Assembly: GCA_937916515.1 (NCBI GenBank)
Contig: CALFSX010000152.1
Location: 1-64,000, forward strand
Length of the DNA stretch: 64,000 bases
Origin: an uncultured Planctomycetaceae bacterium
GTDB taxonomy: Bacteria > Planctomycetota > Planctomycetia > Planctomycetales > Planctomycetaceae
Direction of reading: 5' to 3'
Shown here: in pieces, positions 54,790 to 64,000 of the stretch
Layout: each line of letters starts with the position of its first letter
Numbering within the stretch: position 1 is the first letter of the stretch
Made by a program: the position numbers and the translations under genes
Notes under the pieces: model-generated
The model's database searches: none
The model's input: only the letters and a program-made list of their open reading frames with translations
What the model was told of the DNA's origin: nothing

Positions 54790-57700
54790 TCACTGCACCT
54801 TCCACTGTCCCCATAATTTCGGCGTGAGTTCGGCTTCGCTCGGGACGTCGGCGGTGATGGCGGTGGCTTTGTTGCTCCAGTAAACGCGTTGTGTCGTTTG
54901 TCCGTTCGAGCCCCGTAGCACGCCGATGTCGGCTCGGACGATGTCGCTGGTTTTGGGTGTCCAATGCAGCGTAGCCAGCGGGACGCTGATTTCGTAGTTG
55001 CCTGTTTTGTCGGTGGCGAAGGTGACTTGCGAAGTGATGTCTTCGACGACATCAATGCTGATCGTCCGCCAGGGACTGCTGAACGCAACGGGCTGTGTGG
55101 TACCGGGGACTTTGGAACGGTACAGCACGGCGCGTGGCTGACCTTTGACCACCGTCACCAGCAGACGCTGGTCGGTGCTGGTTTGCAACATAAGGTCGAG
55201 ACAGCCTCCGGTTTTGAAGAGTGCGTTGGGTGTCTCGCCGCTGTTGTTGAGCAGGTCTTTTTCCGTCGTCCGCCAGGCGGCGAAGAGGCGGTTGCCGGCG
55301 ATGCAGAGCGAGGCACTCACTTCGTACGGGCGTGAGTTGCTGTTGAAGTTGGCCTTTGTGCCGCGACGGTCGATCATGGCCCAGTCGGCGGTGGCAGGCC
55401 AGTCGTCAAGTCTGCCATCGACTGCCGGTGCGGCGGTACGCAGTGGCACGGACAGGATGCCGGTGCCGCGGGCTTTCTGCCGCGCGAGTTCGGCGCGGGA
55501 GAACCAGTCGCGGGCTTTGTCGAGATCGGCAGTGGAGACGGTGATGTTTTGATCGGGCAGGCGCTTCAGGGTGTCGAGCCCATCGACTCGCACGAGGCTG
55601 GTGCGGCCGCCATCAATGACGAAAACCTTGCCATCGGGTGTCTGCGTTATACTGGGCCAGAAGTTCTCGTCGTGCAGCGAGACCTCGGTGACGTCCATGT
55701 TGCGCGTGGCGACGGGGGCCGCCCAGTTCGGCCTCAGGCGGATGTCGTGAAACAAGGTGCTCACGAACAATCCGTCCGCGGTGAAGAGATACATGTTCCC
55801 CATGTTGCCATTGATGCCGAACATCGGCCCGGCGGGGCCGTTGATGAAATCGCCAAGCAAGCGCGTGTGGCCGACGACCATGCCGGGGCGATTGGGTACG
55901 GCGGCTTCATGGCTGGCGTGGAGGCCGGGCCACGGACTCGGGTAGCTCCAGCGCGGCTCGCCTTGGAACATCCCCCCGAGGCCGTGCGACGAGAATGGCG
56001 CGGTGGCGTTCGTCGAGATTGTCCAGTCGTCGCGGTGCAGCGTTTGATCGCCACCGCTGGAAGGTGGCCTGCCCCCTGCCGGTCCGAGACGCTGGGGCTT
56101 GAAGTCATAGTGTGGCACCCCCTGCACGTCGATGCTCGTGGGGCTGAATATGACTATGTCTTCACCTCGCCGCGAGACGATGAAATCGAGATCGCGGCTG
56201 ACAGTGACGCCGCGTGCTTCGCCCTGAATCATCCGCAGTTCGGCAGGCTGCGGTTTGCGGTCGGTGTTCAGGTCCATCCAGAGGAAGGTGGCGTGCTTGT
56301 CTGGCTGTGGATTCTCCTCTTCGGGCTTCGAACCTGGGGGCCACACCGTACGGAACTCGGGTTGCTCACGAAGGAACTTCCACGCATGCGCATCACCGAG
56401 TGCGGCGACAAGTCGGGCTTCTTTGCCGGTGTCGAGCCAAATGAAAGCGACGTTGTCTCCTCCCGTAGGAGTGTGCGTGTAGCAACTGGTGAAGTACCGC
56501 CTACCCTGCCCGCGCGACGGATATAGCGGCCAGTCGGGCGAGAAGTGTCCGTAATGCGCATCGAGCAACGGATCGGGGCGTGCGAAGACCCGCTTCAGCG
56601 AATCGCTGCCGCCGTTCCAATCCAGCGCGAACTCGAGGCCTTTGTAAAAGAACACGTTCGCATCGCGCGAATCGAGCACACCGCCGCCGCCGTACTCGGT
56701 GGGACCGTAGAACGTTCGAACAAGCTTGCCCTCTGCCGACCATACGGAAACGCGGCGCGGGTAGTTGTCGTTTTCGGCGACCCACACACGTCCTTGCGAA
56801 TCAATCGCAATGCCGTTCGGGTTGTTGATGTGCTGCGGATCGTATTCGCCAACAGTCGGTGCTCCGGATTTGCCAATCGTTGTGATGAGCTTACCGGCGG
56901 AGGTGAAGACTTTGACCTGATGCGAGTTGCCGCGATCACTGATGAAATACTGGCCTGCGTGGCCAATGGCGATGTGTCTTGGGTCTTCGAGGTCCTGCGT
57001 GATGATCGTTTCGGCTGTGGTCGCCCTGGCCGATGCGTAGGCAAGCAGTTGATTGCCGCTGAGCACCAGCATGCGGCCCCTGCCATCAAAGGTGACGCCG
57101 CGCGGGCTGTTCACGGCGAGACGACCAGTGAGCGAGCCGGACTTGGCATCGACGAAGAGCAGTTCGTTTTGTCGCAGCATCGAACAGGCAAGGAGGCCAT
57201 CATGCACCGCGAGTCCGCTCAGCACGAACTGGCGATCTCCGCCTTCGAAACCTTCGATGAGCGCCGGCCTGGGGTCCGTGGGTTTCTTCGGGCGAGGGTC
57301 ATCTCCGAGTTGAGTTTTGAAGATGGGCTGGTCGCCGATGTTTTTGGTTTTCGCCGTGAGACGCAGTTCGCCTTCCCACACGGAGCCAACGTAGCACAGG
57401 TGATCCGCGTTGGCATTGGTGCTAGAATCGACGGCCAGAGTCGGCGCGCCGGTCCAATGACCGCCGACCCAATGTTGACCGCCGACCTTAGTGCCGTCGT
57501 CTCGCAACCACTGCAATCCATGCCCACCCTCGGCGACATAGCAGCCCATGAAGATGAGCGGCTGCCCGTCTGCCGTGCGGCTGCCAGGCACGAAAGCCAT
57601 GCTCGTCGGCGGCGTGTGCGTGGTAAGCCAGCATCCGGTGTTATCGGCAGTCGTCCACGCGGGCTTACCAGCGTTGTAGATGCTGAACTCGTAGTGCAGG

Positions 57701-59073
57701 CTCAGCGGCTTCCGCCACAGGCCGCGCACTGTGTATTCGCCGGGTGCGACGGGCCGCGACGGGATGTGATAGACACCATGCTTCGCCGCTTCGGGATCGC
57801 GGAGCAGATCATCGCTGCCATCCCACCACGCGATGTTTTCGCCAGCAGGGAAAGGCGTTTCGCTCACCAGATTGCGAACTCGACGCCCCGCTTTATCGTC
57901 AATAACGAGCGTCACAAGTCCCGCTTCGGGCAACGTGAACTTCACAGGAATCGGCGGCGGCTCCTCGTTTGTTTTCGGCAATATGAGACTCGTCAGCGTG
58001 GCTTCGCGCAACGGCACGAGGGCCATGAGTTCACCGAGCCACACACGGCGTCCTTCTTTGAACTTGCCGTCCAAGTGGGAATGTCCGCCGATGGATGGTG
58101 CGGTTATGCGGAGACGCAAGGCCCGCGTGCTCACTTCGCGATCCAACGGAACCCAGTTCGGCCCGAGTTGAGATGGATACCAGGTTTGCAAGTCGCTCCC
58201 GCTGCCAACACGAACCCACGATGCTTCGGGGGCTTCACGCACGTTGGCGTCGTCGGCCCCCGTGAAGGCGTCAATCTTACATGCCGCAAAGCCCGCCCAT
58301 AACAGGCAGACGCCCCTGAGCTTCACCGGCTTTGGCCATGTGAGCGTGACGATTTCGGGATGCTCGGCGGACACCGGCAGCGGCGCGCCGTCTTCCGCGT
58401 TCTCCCAGGCCTGCCATGTGCGGTTGTGCGATTCATCGACGAGCTTCATCGAAACATCATCCCGGGCTCGCGACTGCACCAACGCCTGAGGTGCGACATT
58501 GCCCAGGCGATCTGGCAGCAGCCAGACACCTGCAAGCTGAATCGCTGACTCGCGATCGCCAGCAGCTGGCGTGTGGCTGAAACGCAGCGCCCGAGTCGAT
58601 GTCCCCGGAGGCAACACCCAAAGTCCGTAGTCGCCGGCTGCGATCTCCGCGGTCGACTCCGCGCCGTTGACCAAACGCTGCGCTGGCAGCCACTGAGAAT
58701 CATCCGCCAGATCGCCCGGATAAGCCGCGTTCGTCTTCAGCACACTCAGCGAACCACCACCACCCACCAACACACTGCCTACCGGCAGCGTCTGCGTAAA
58801 GCCGATGCGCAGATGCCGCACACCTGCCTCCCGCCCTGCTCCATACGTGGTGCCCTTCCAGTGCGGCTTCGATTGCTGGCACCACACGACCGCCTTGGGG
58901 CCGAGCCTAACGGTTTCGGCATCACCCTGGACCAGGGATTCCGGCGTGCTGCCGATGCGCTCCGCAAAAGTCGTCGGATCAAGCAGCGAGACGTCGAGCG
59001 GAGGGAACGGATCGGCGGCGTGCAGCGGGGTGAACGTTGCGAGAAAGAAGGCGGTCAGGAATGTGTGTTTCAT
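54790..59073 (-). CDS. Large secreted NHL-repeat protein with CBM9-like C terminus
   Basis: Predicted 1427-residue secreted protein. Signal peptide (HTFLTAFFLATFTPLHA) from the ATG at 59073. The N-terminal ~350 residues are beta-rich binding-type modules. A FlgD-like Ig domain follows (LPEAGLVTLVIDDKAGRRVR). NHL repeats lie in the middle (PNGIAIDSQGRVWVAENDNY). The C-terminal ~190 residues (VDGRLDDWPATADWAMIDRR) look like a family-9 carbohydrate-binding/DOMON domain. No catalytic site was identified. Base composition looks G+C-richer than the preceding genes. It is the first of four minus-strand genes on the right side. Confidence 0.8.
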   Translation of the reverse strand: MKHTFLTAFFLATFTPLHAADPFPPLDVSLLDPTTFAERIGSTPESLVQGDAETVRLGPKAVVWCQQSKPHWKGTTYGAGREAGVRHLRIGFTQTLPVGSVLVGGGGSLSVLKTNAAYPGDLADDSQWLPAQRLVNGAESTAEIAAGDYGLWVLPPGTSTRALRFSHTPAAGDRESAIQLAGVWLLPDRLGNVAPQALVQSRARDDVSMKLVDESHNRTWQAWENAEDGAPLPVSAEHPEIVTLTWPKPVKLRGVCLLWAGFAACKIDAFTGADDANVREAPEASWVRVGSGSDLQTWYPSQLGPNWVPLDREVSTRALRLRITAPSIGGHSHLDGKFKEGRRVWLGELMALVPLREATLTSLILPKTNEEPPPIPVKFTLPEAGLVTLVIDDKAGRRVRNLVSETPFPAGENIAWWDGSDDLLRDPEAAKHGVYHIPSRPVAPGEYTVRGLWRKPLSLHYEFSIYNAGKPAWTTADNTGCWLTTHTPPTSMAFVPGSRTADGQPLIFMGCYVAEGGHGLQWLRDDGTKVGGQHWVGGHWTGAPTLAVDSSTNANADHLCYVGSVWEGELRLTAKTKNIGDQPIFKTQLGDDPRPKKPTDPRPALIEGFEGGDRQFVLSGLAVHDGLLACSMLRQNELLFVDAKSGSLTGRLAVNSPRGVTFDGRGRMLVLSGNQLLAYASARATTAETIITQDLEDPRHIAIGHAGQYFISDRGNSHQVKVFTSAGKLITTIGKSGAPTVGEYDPQHINNPNGIAIDSQGRVWVAENDNYPRRVSVWSAEGKLVRTFYGPTEYGGGGVLDSRDANVFFYKGLEFALDWNGGSDSLKRVFARPDPLLDAHYGHFSPDWPLYPSRGQGRRYFTSCYTHTPTGGDNVAFIWLDTGKEARLVAALGDAHAWKFLREQPEFRTVWPPGSKPEEENPQPDKHATFLWMDLNTDRKPQPAELRMIQGEARGVTVSRDLDFIVSRRGEDIVIFSPTSIDVQGVPHYDFKPQRLGPAGGRPPSSGGDQTLHRDDWTISTNATAPFSSHGLGGMFQGEPRWSYPSPWPGLHASHEAAVPNRPGMVVGHTRLLGDFINGPAGPMFGINGNMGNMYLFTADGLFVSTLFHDIRLRPNWAAPVATRNMDVTEVSLHDENFWPSITQTPDGKVFVIDGGRTSLVRVDGLDTLKRLPDQNITVSTADLDKARDWFSRAELARQKARGTGILSVPLRTAAPAVDGRLDDWPATADWAMIDRRGTKANFNSNSRPYEVSASLCIAGNRLFAAWRTTEKDLLNNSGETPNALFKTGGCLDLMLQTSTDQRLLVTVVKGQPRAVLYRSKVPGTTQPVAFSSPWRTISIDVVEDITSQVTFATDKTGNYEISVPLATLHWTPKTSDIVRADIGVLRGSNGQTTQRVYWSNKATAITADVPSEAELTPKLWGQWKVQ

Positions 59074-59148
59074 GTTCGTCGTTCTTAGTTTGTAGTTTCG
59101 GATTCTCGGCGTCTCGTTGAACAACAAAGAACCAGGAACGATGAAGCG

Positions 59149-60411
59149 TCAATATTTCGGGAAGATGTCCGGTGTTGGAAAACGGTCTTCGTGGCTGCCA
59201 TCGCCCAGAAATTCTTCTCGAGGCACGTCTACCTGAGGCCAGCTTGCGGGGCTGACACGGACGACTCTGCCGGGGCGGATGCCTTCGATGATCAAGTCGG
59301 TCTCAAAACGGATCTGAATGCCACTGCTTCCCAAAGGCACTTCGCCGGTCGACTTGATGACGTCGATGATGGGGCCTTTGGATGCCATGTGCGCAGGACC
59401 ATAATTTCCGCCCAGGTGCTTTAACGTGTTTTCGGAAGCATTCATCGTGGCCGAGACATCCTTCTTGAAATCGGCGTATAGCGAATCATCCATACCGCCA
59501 AACAACGTCACGGTCACGGTGGCGCGACCGAACTTGCCATACTCAACAGCATCAACCCATGCAGGCATCCAACGGCTGCGAATGAAAGCCTTGTGCGTCT
59601 CAGCCTGATGGTGAGCAGCACGGTCGATTGCTGTGCCATCCAGCCAAATATCTGAGACATGAAACCGAGTGAACACACCGTTTGGCGTGGGCTTCCAGGT
59701 AATTCCGAGTAATACCTCCTGGCCATCAAGCGATTTCTTTCCTTCGGCGGGCCAGATACCTTCGGCGATGAGATCCTCAATCCCGAGGCACTCGCGACCG
59801 CGCCAGATGCGAGTGGCAGCATCGAACGTAAGTTCCTCTTCGCTGTCCTTTCCGTTTCCGTCTTGGTTCGGTTCGCGGCTGGCGATGATCATCCCTGCGT
59901 TGTTCTTGATATCCAATTCATTCAGCTTCCAGCCCAGTCCTTCGCGAAGGCAGTGACTGGGCTCGTCTTCGAGTAGCAGAACGTGGTTTTCGGCAGGGAA
60001 GATACCCGCGCCGCGGTTGTGGTTCGCGTCTTTCGTCTTACTGTCGATTGGCAATACGGGCACGGCAGAAATCGTTGGGTCCGGCGGAAGAAACGCCCGA
60101 ACGTGCAGCACGGTACCGAGCGGGATGTCTCGAAGATCCGCCGGAGCTCCGTGATAGCGAACGATACCATACGGCAGCATAGCAAAGGGGTGAGGATCGT
60201 TGCGGAAAAACATTCCCGCTCCTTCCACACGGATGCTGCCGCGGCGGTTGGCATGATCCACGAACACCAGTTCGCCACGATAAGAGTGCGCCTTTTCCAG
60301 AGGCGGAAATTTTCCAATCTGGGGACGGAACGGCTCATCGTCGGCGTTTGCGGTGCTTGCGAGCAGCGACAATACCACCAGCAACAGCGGGGACAGAATT
60401 CTTATATCCAT
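59149..60411 (-). CDS. Hypothetical secreted protein
   Basis: Predicted 420-residue protein. The signal peptide ([19 protein letters not shown]) begins at the ATG at 60411; an in-frame start at 60447 would add 12 residues. The body is beta-rich with repeated hydrophobic-polar alternation, e.g. [20 protein letters not shown], an OB-like opening. No domain of known function was recognised. It lies 75 bases upstream of the NHL-repeat gene and probably shares its transcript. Confidence 0.7.
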   Translation of the reverse strand: MDIRILSPLLLVVLSLLASTANADDEPFRPQIGKFPPLEKAHSYRGELVFVDHANRRGSIRVEGAGMFFRNDPHPFAMLPYGIVRYHGAPADLRDIPLGTVLHVRAFLPPDPTISAVPVLPIDSKTKDANHNRGAGIFPAENHVLLLEDEPSHCLREGLGWKLNELDIKNNAGMIIASREPNQDGNGKDSEEELTFDAATRIWRGRECLGIEDLIAEGIWPAEGKKSLDGQEVLLGITWKPTPNGVFTRFHVSDIWLDGTAIDRAAHHQAETHKAFIRSRWMPAWVDAVEYGKFGRATVTVTLFGGMDDSLYADFKKDVSATMNASENTLKHLGGNYGPAHMASKGPIIDVIKSTGEVPLGSSGIQIRFETDLIIEGIRPGRVVRVSPASWPQVDVPREEFLGDGSHEDRFPTPDIFPKY

Positions 60412-60505
60412 TGATTTAGTCCTCAAACTGATTTCTCCAATAAACATTCAATGCGGTCGCGGCCCTTTGTTTTGCGTACTGACACCTTTTGCATTTTTCA
60501 CTCTC

Positions 60506-60575
60506 CATTACTCAATAATCATTTATCCGAAGCGGTCCAAACCAAAGCGCAGAGAACAATGATTATTGAGTAATG
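60506..60575. repeat. Perfect 18-bp inverted repeat
   Basis: CATTACTCAATAATCATT (60506-60523) and its exact complement AATGATTATTGAGTAATG (60558-60575), separated by 34 bases. Weaker symmetry with TTTTGCA sequences continues outside. It is A+T-rich, in contrast to the surrounding genes. Confidence 0.85.
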
Positions 60576-60614
60576 CAAACTGCAAAATGATCGAAGACCC
60601 GCGTCTACCGTAGT

Positions 60615-61973
60615 TTATAAATCGATCACCTTGTTGCTATCACCGAACGCGTCAGTCTCTACACCCATGCGCTGAGCCATCAGAAGCAAAAGGTTGCTCA
60701 TGTGGGCGTCCGGGTTTGCGGGGCGACTGCAAAGCGAATAGTGTTCACCTGGCTTATCAAGCTGGTATCCACTGAAGTGCCCCTGATTGAAGTCGAGATG
60801 GCTGCCGTGCTTCAGGCCGAGGTCTGAACCACCGGCAAGCACCAGCGGAAGGTTGGCGTTGCCATGACTGTGGCCGTAGGACATCCCGCTGCCGAAGAGT
60901 GCCATCGTGGAGCCCAACAGCGGCTGGCCGTTGACATCCTTTGTCTCCGAGAGTCGCGACAGGAAATAGCTAAACTGCTCGATAGCGAAGGTGTCGTAAT
61001 TGGTGAGTTTTTCCATGTAACCAACATCGCCGCCGTGATGACTGAGCTGATGGCGCGATTCTGTGATGCCGATTTCCGGAATGGCAAAGGCGTCGCCTTC
61101 ACCTCCCAGACTGAACGTGGCCACGCGTGTGACATCCGTCTGAAAGGCGAGCACCATAAGATCATAGACCGTGCGGAAATAGTCACCCGCCATGGTGGCG
61201 GCGATGTCGCGGTCGGTGCGTTTTCGGTCGGCGTCGGAGATGGCGGGCAGCGGCGTGTCGAGCCAGGCATCAGCTCGCCGCGTGCGAATCTCCGCTTCAC
61301 GAACCGAAGTGAGGTATTGGTCAAGGCGTCCTTTGTCGGCAGCTCCCATTTTCTGCTCAAGTCGGCTTACTTCCGCAAGGTTGTCATCAAGGACGCTGGC
61401 TTTGCGGCGCAACGCTCTTCGCTGAGCTGCGATGCCGCCTTTCGGTTCCTCAAACAGCGACGCGAAGATTTCACTGCAACGACGCAACGCCGGAAGCTGC
61501 ACTCCATCCGCAGTCCAGGCAAGAGAACCCTGCGTGAGCGCGATCTCCATCGAAGGGTATCGAGTATGCTGCGCAGTAACTTGCGCCATCTGCTGGTCGA
61601 CGGAGATCGTATTACGTTCTGAAGGGCCGATTTTTCCGCCGGTCAGCCAGACTGAGATACAGTTGTGGTGATGACTGATCGCTCCCGGATGATGCAGACC
61701 ACTGATCGGCGTGATGACATCGCGATGCTTCTCTAGTGGCTTGAGCGACCTGGAGAACTCATAGTCTTTGCCCGGCTTCGTGATCTGATAGTTCAGCGAA
61801 TGAACGCCGTTGGCGAGGTAGATGAAGGCGCTGCGCCGAGGCGCGGCGGACTGTTGTTCGGCCGCATTAAGTGGGATCATGCATTCCAGCATGGGCAGCG
61901 AGATGCAGGTGCCCAGCGCTCGCAGCGCATGTCGGCGTTTGATGAGCCAGGATTGGGAGAGATAATTGGCCAT
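60615..61973 (-). CDS. DUF1552 domain-containing protein
   Basis: Predicted 452-residue protein with a twin-arginine-like N terminus ([20 protein letters not shown]). Family motifs include [30 protein letters not shown] and [22 protein letters not shown]1552 proteins pair with DUF1592/1588-type cytochrome-like proteins in planctomycetes and verrucomicrobia, as here with the gene upstream at 62084-64000. They are related to DUF1501. No enzymatic role is established. Confidence 0.9.
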   Translation of the reverse strand: MANYLSQSWLIKRRHALRALGTCISLPMLECMIPLNAAEQQSAAPRRSAFIYLANGVHSLNYQITKPGKDYEFSRSLKPLEKHRDVITPISGLHHPGAISHHHNCISVWLTGGKIGPSERNTISVDQQMAQVTAQHTRYPSMEIALTQGSLAWTADGVQLPALRRCSEIFASLFEEPKGGIAAQRRALRRKASVLDDNLAEVSRLEQKMGAADKGRLDQYLTSVREAEIRTRRADAWLDTPLPAISDADRKRTDRDIAATMAGDYFRTVYDLMVLAFQTDVTRVATFSLGGEGDAFAIPEIGITESRHQLSHHGGDVGYMEKLTNYDTFAIEQFSYFLSRLSETKDVNGQPLLGSTMALFGSGMSYGHSHGNANLPLVLAGGSDLGLKHGSHLDFNQGHFSGYQLDKPGEHYSLCSRPANPDAHMSNLLLLMAQRMGVETDAFGDSNKVIDL

Positions 61974-61991
61974 CGTGTTTTCCTTTAGAAA

Positions 61992-62074
61992 GTGGGGCAG
62001 GCTTCTAACCTGCCGTATGCGTTGTGGGTTTTACACTTCTTATGACATCATGGCAGGTTACAAACCTGCCCCAC
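61992..62074. repeat. REP-like inverted repeat between DUF1552 and DUF1592 genes
   Basis: 23-bp arms at 61992-62014 and 62052-62074 (GTGGGGCAGG..AACCTGCC and its inverted copy) with two mismatches and a 37-base loop. Each arm holds its own smaller GGCAGG/CCTGCC palindrome. Confidence 0.8.
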
Positions 62075-62083
62075 GCTGTTTGA

Positions 62084-64000
62084 TCACCGCTTCCTCATCA
62101 ATTCCGACACCGCCACGGCGCGCACGATATCCTTGACTCGGTAATCGTTCTTCTTCGCTTCTTCTGCAATCGCCTCGATGTCTTCCCGATCATCCACCGT
62201 AAGCACTCGGCGTAGAGCGTAGGTACAGAGTTGTTCGATGAAGGCTCGCGCGACCTTGTCACGGTCTTCAAGCAACAGCTGTTTGAATTGGACAGAACCG
62301 GTAAACGAACGACCGTCGGGCATCACGCCGGAAGCATCCACCAACGGATCTTCACCGACGCCTGTTGGAACCTGTTCGCGCGTACGCCACTGGCCGATGG
62401 CATCGTACTGATCAAAGGCCAGCCCCAGTGGATCGATGTTGCGATGGCAGGCCGCACAACTTGCATTCTTAGCGTGTGCTTCGATTCGGTGGCGGATGGT
62501 GATCTTAGTGCCCGTGGGCGGAATGGGCTCAATCGGATCAACATTGGCCGGTGGCGACGGCGGTGTCTTGTTGAAGATCGCTTCGCTGAGCCAGACACCG
62601 CGGTGCACAGGACGGTGGCGCGTTCCGTCGGAGGTCAACCCAAGTACCGCGCCCATCGTCAGCAGACCGCCGCGATGATCCTCGGGCTTAAGCGAGACTC
62701 GCTGAAAGCCGTCGGTCTTCAGTTCCGGCAATCCGTAGAAATCGCAGAGCCGGGCGTTGGCCATCGTCCAGTCGGAATCAAGGAAGCTGTCAATGGGCAG
62801 GTTCTTCGCAAACATCTCGCGGAAATATTCGACCGGTTCGGCGCGCATGCTCGTCTGCAGCCAGTCGTCGTATCCGGGGTAGAGTTTTTTGTCCGGTGGG
62901 AACATGCCTACTCGGTGCAGTTGCAGCCACTGCCGCGAGAAGTCATCGATGAAGCGATTAGTGCGGCGGTCCGTCAGAAGCCGATCCACTTCTTGCTTCA
63001 GGCCCTCGCCGTTCAGTTTGCCGCCTGTGGCCGCGGCAAAGAGGCCATCGTCGGGCATCGAACTCCAGAGGAAGTACGAGAGCCGCGAAGCGAGTTCCCA
63101 GTCTGCGAGCCGTTCGCGAGGCAACGGATCACCCTCGACGAGATAGATGAAGTTTCGGGACGTCAGCACACCCTGCACCGCGATCCGATAAGCATCGGCC
63201 ATCTTTTCACCAGCCTCGAGTTCGTCGCTGAAAGATTGAAGATAACCCTGCAGTTCTTCCGCCTTCACCGGTCTCCGCCAGGCGCGTTCGGCGAAGCGTT
63301 GCAAATGTTCCGCAACCACTTCAGGAGTTGCGTCGTCGGGCGGCAGCACGTCGTTGCGCCGGGATTTTTCTTCTTCCGTGACCAGCGGCCCTTCCCATTC
63401 GATCCAATCGAGGATCACTGTTGAGAAGATGCCGTTTCCTTTATCATCAAACATCTGCGGAGCGTTGGGGTTCAGCAAAGAAGTCTCGCTGCTGTGAGTA
63501 AAAATATACGACCTTGTGGTGAGCGCATTGCGGAAGGCCGCGCCGGCTCTTCTGTCCACAACATCAGTGGCAACCACACAAAAATGCAGCGACGCCGGCA
63601 TCTCAAGAAACACCTCAAACTCATAAACCTGCGGACTGTCCTCCGCTGCCGTGATGTCGAATTCGATGAGCCCATCCACGGTCTCCTCACCGGTCTGCAC
63701 GCCGATACTCAAATGTGCCGGTTGGCCGCCAGGCGGACGGATTCCGCTGGCTTGAAGACGCATACGATACAGTCCGCTGTGTTCCGGGCCCGTCTTTCCA
63801 AACCAGTTCGAGGACAGCGCGTTCTGCACTCGACCAGGAAACAGCAGGTAACGCAATGGTCGCTTGATGCCGAACCGGTCCAGCGCCACCTGCTGGTCCT
63901 TCCCGCCGCCATAACGCAAATCGGCGGCAGTTTTACTGACCTTGCGAGCTTCAGCGGACGTGGCAGGAAAAGCGCGGTCCAGCACGATGTCTGCCGCACG
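62084..64000 (-). CDS. DUF1592/DUF1588/DUF1585 protein, N terminus outside window
   Basis: At least 638 residues; the frame runs through the right edge, so the N terminus (normally signal peptide, PSCyt1, DUF1587) is missing. Visible order: DUF1587/DUF1595 (about 1-270, including [20 protein letters not shown]), DUF1592 (about 275-405, [19 protein letters not shown]), DUF1588 with a CxxCH heme motif ([20 protein letters not shown]), DUF1585 (C-terminal 75 residues, [20 protein letters not shown]). The group is characteristic of planctomycetes and is usually paired with DUF1552, the next gene downstream here. Function unknown; a secreted multiheme or cytochrome-like role is supposed. Confidence 0.92.
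   Translation of the reverse strand, partial: RAADIVLDRAFPATSAEARKVSKTAADLRYGGGKDQQVALDRFGIKRPLRYLLFPGRVQNALSSNWFGKTGPEHSGLYRMRLQASGIRPPGGQPAHLSIGVQTGEETVDGLIEFDITAAEDSPQVYEFEVFLEMPASLHFCVVATDVVDRRAGAAFRNALTTRSYIFTHSSETSLLNPNAPQMFDDKGNGIFSTVILDWIEWEGPLVTEEEKSRRNDVLPPDDATPEVVAEHLQRFAERAWRRPVKAEELQGYLQSFSDELEAGEKMADAYRIAVQGVLTSRNFIYLVEGDPLPRERLADWELASRLSYFLWSSMPDDGLFAAATGGKLNGEGLKQEVDRLLTDRRTNRFIDDFSRQWLQLHRVGMFPPDKKLYPGYDDWLQTSMRAEPVEYFREMFAKNLPIDSFLDSDWTMANARLCDFYGLPELKTDGFQRVSLKPEDHRGGLLTMGAVLGLTSDGTRHRPVHRGVWLSEAIFNKTPPSPPANVDPIEPIPPTGTKITIRHRIEAHAKNASCAACHRNIDPLGLAFDQYDAIGQWRTREQVPTGVGEDPLVDASGVMPDGRSFTGSVQFKQLLLEDRDKVARAFIEQLCTYALRRVLTVDDREDIEAIAEEAKKNDYRVKDIVRAVAVSELMRKR

Noticed and set aside
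55549-56526. 325-codon plus-strand frame
   Set aside because: Antisense to the 1427-aa gene; long antisense frames are expected in this G+C-rich block.
56545-58302. 585-codon plus-strand frame
   Set aside because: Antisense to the same gene; no signal, domain or start signal, while the minus strand has clear NHL repeats.
62231-63424. 397-codon plus-strand frame
   Set aside because: Antisense to the DUF1592-type gene, which has clear motifs including CxxCH.

Overview
The window looks like chromosomal DNA of a planctomycete (class Planctomycetia). The evidence is the gene content: two DUF1549/DUF1553 + DUF1501 pairs, a DUF1552 + DUF1592-type pair, a PQQ-like beta-propeller protein, an ECF sigma factor fused to a long envelope-type extension, TadE/TadG-like proteins, a HINT pretoxin of the planctomycete type, and many short palindromic intergenic repeats. 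Genus is not assigned. I saw no rRNA, tRNA, CRISPR array, prophage or intact insertion sequence.

Layout. 0-3.6 kb: a small membrane/zinc-ribbon protein and a TadE / secreted protein / TadG-like set. 3.7-5.9 kb: a large secreted FAD oxidoreductase. 6.5-16 kb (all minus): tatC, ilvE, a DinB-like protein, a partial complex I cluster (nuoI, DUF2203, nuoA, nuoC, nuoD, with no nuoB), then a phytoene-desaturase-like oxidoreductase, an acyl carrier protein and a beta-ketoacyl-ACP synthase. 16.4-27.6 kb: PQQ-like protein, degenerate receiver, DUF1549/DUF1501 pair, membrane-anchored unknown, trmL, CehA/McbA-like metallohydrolase. 27.9-34.2 kb: purA, a LuxR-type regulator, sucCD, DUF2293 protein.

34.2-37 kb is the accessory patch. 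It holds a broken polymorphic-toxin cassette (C-terminal half of a HINT domain plus a nuclease-like toxin tip with a 1-base frameshift), an overlapping candidate immunity gene, a second fragment carrying the complementary N-terminal half of a HINT domain, an orphan ORF, and a REP-associated tyrosine transposase inactivated by a 10-bp tandem duplication. 37-50 kb: ndk, carA, an SDR protein with altered catalytic residues, two tandem REPIN-like elements, the sigma-factor fusion, a serine hydrolase, a prenyltransferase-repeat protein, a methyltransferase, an MBL-fold hydrolase and an esterase. 50.5-64 kb: a second DUF1549/DUF1501 pair, then a minus-strand block that looks visibly G+C-richer: a 1427-aa NHL/CBM9-like secreted protein, a secreted unknown, DUF1552, and a DUF1592-type protein running off the right edge.

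How the parts connect. TatC fits the twin-arginine-like N termini on the DUF1501/DUF1552 proteins. nuoA/C/D/I serve respiration, sucCD the TCA cycle, and purA/ndk/carA nucleotide synthesis. Several palindromic repeat families sit at gene boundaries and at the breakpoint of the toxin remnant. This suggests REP/RAYT-type activity has shaped the region; that last point is inference.
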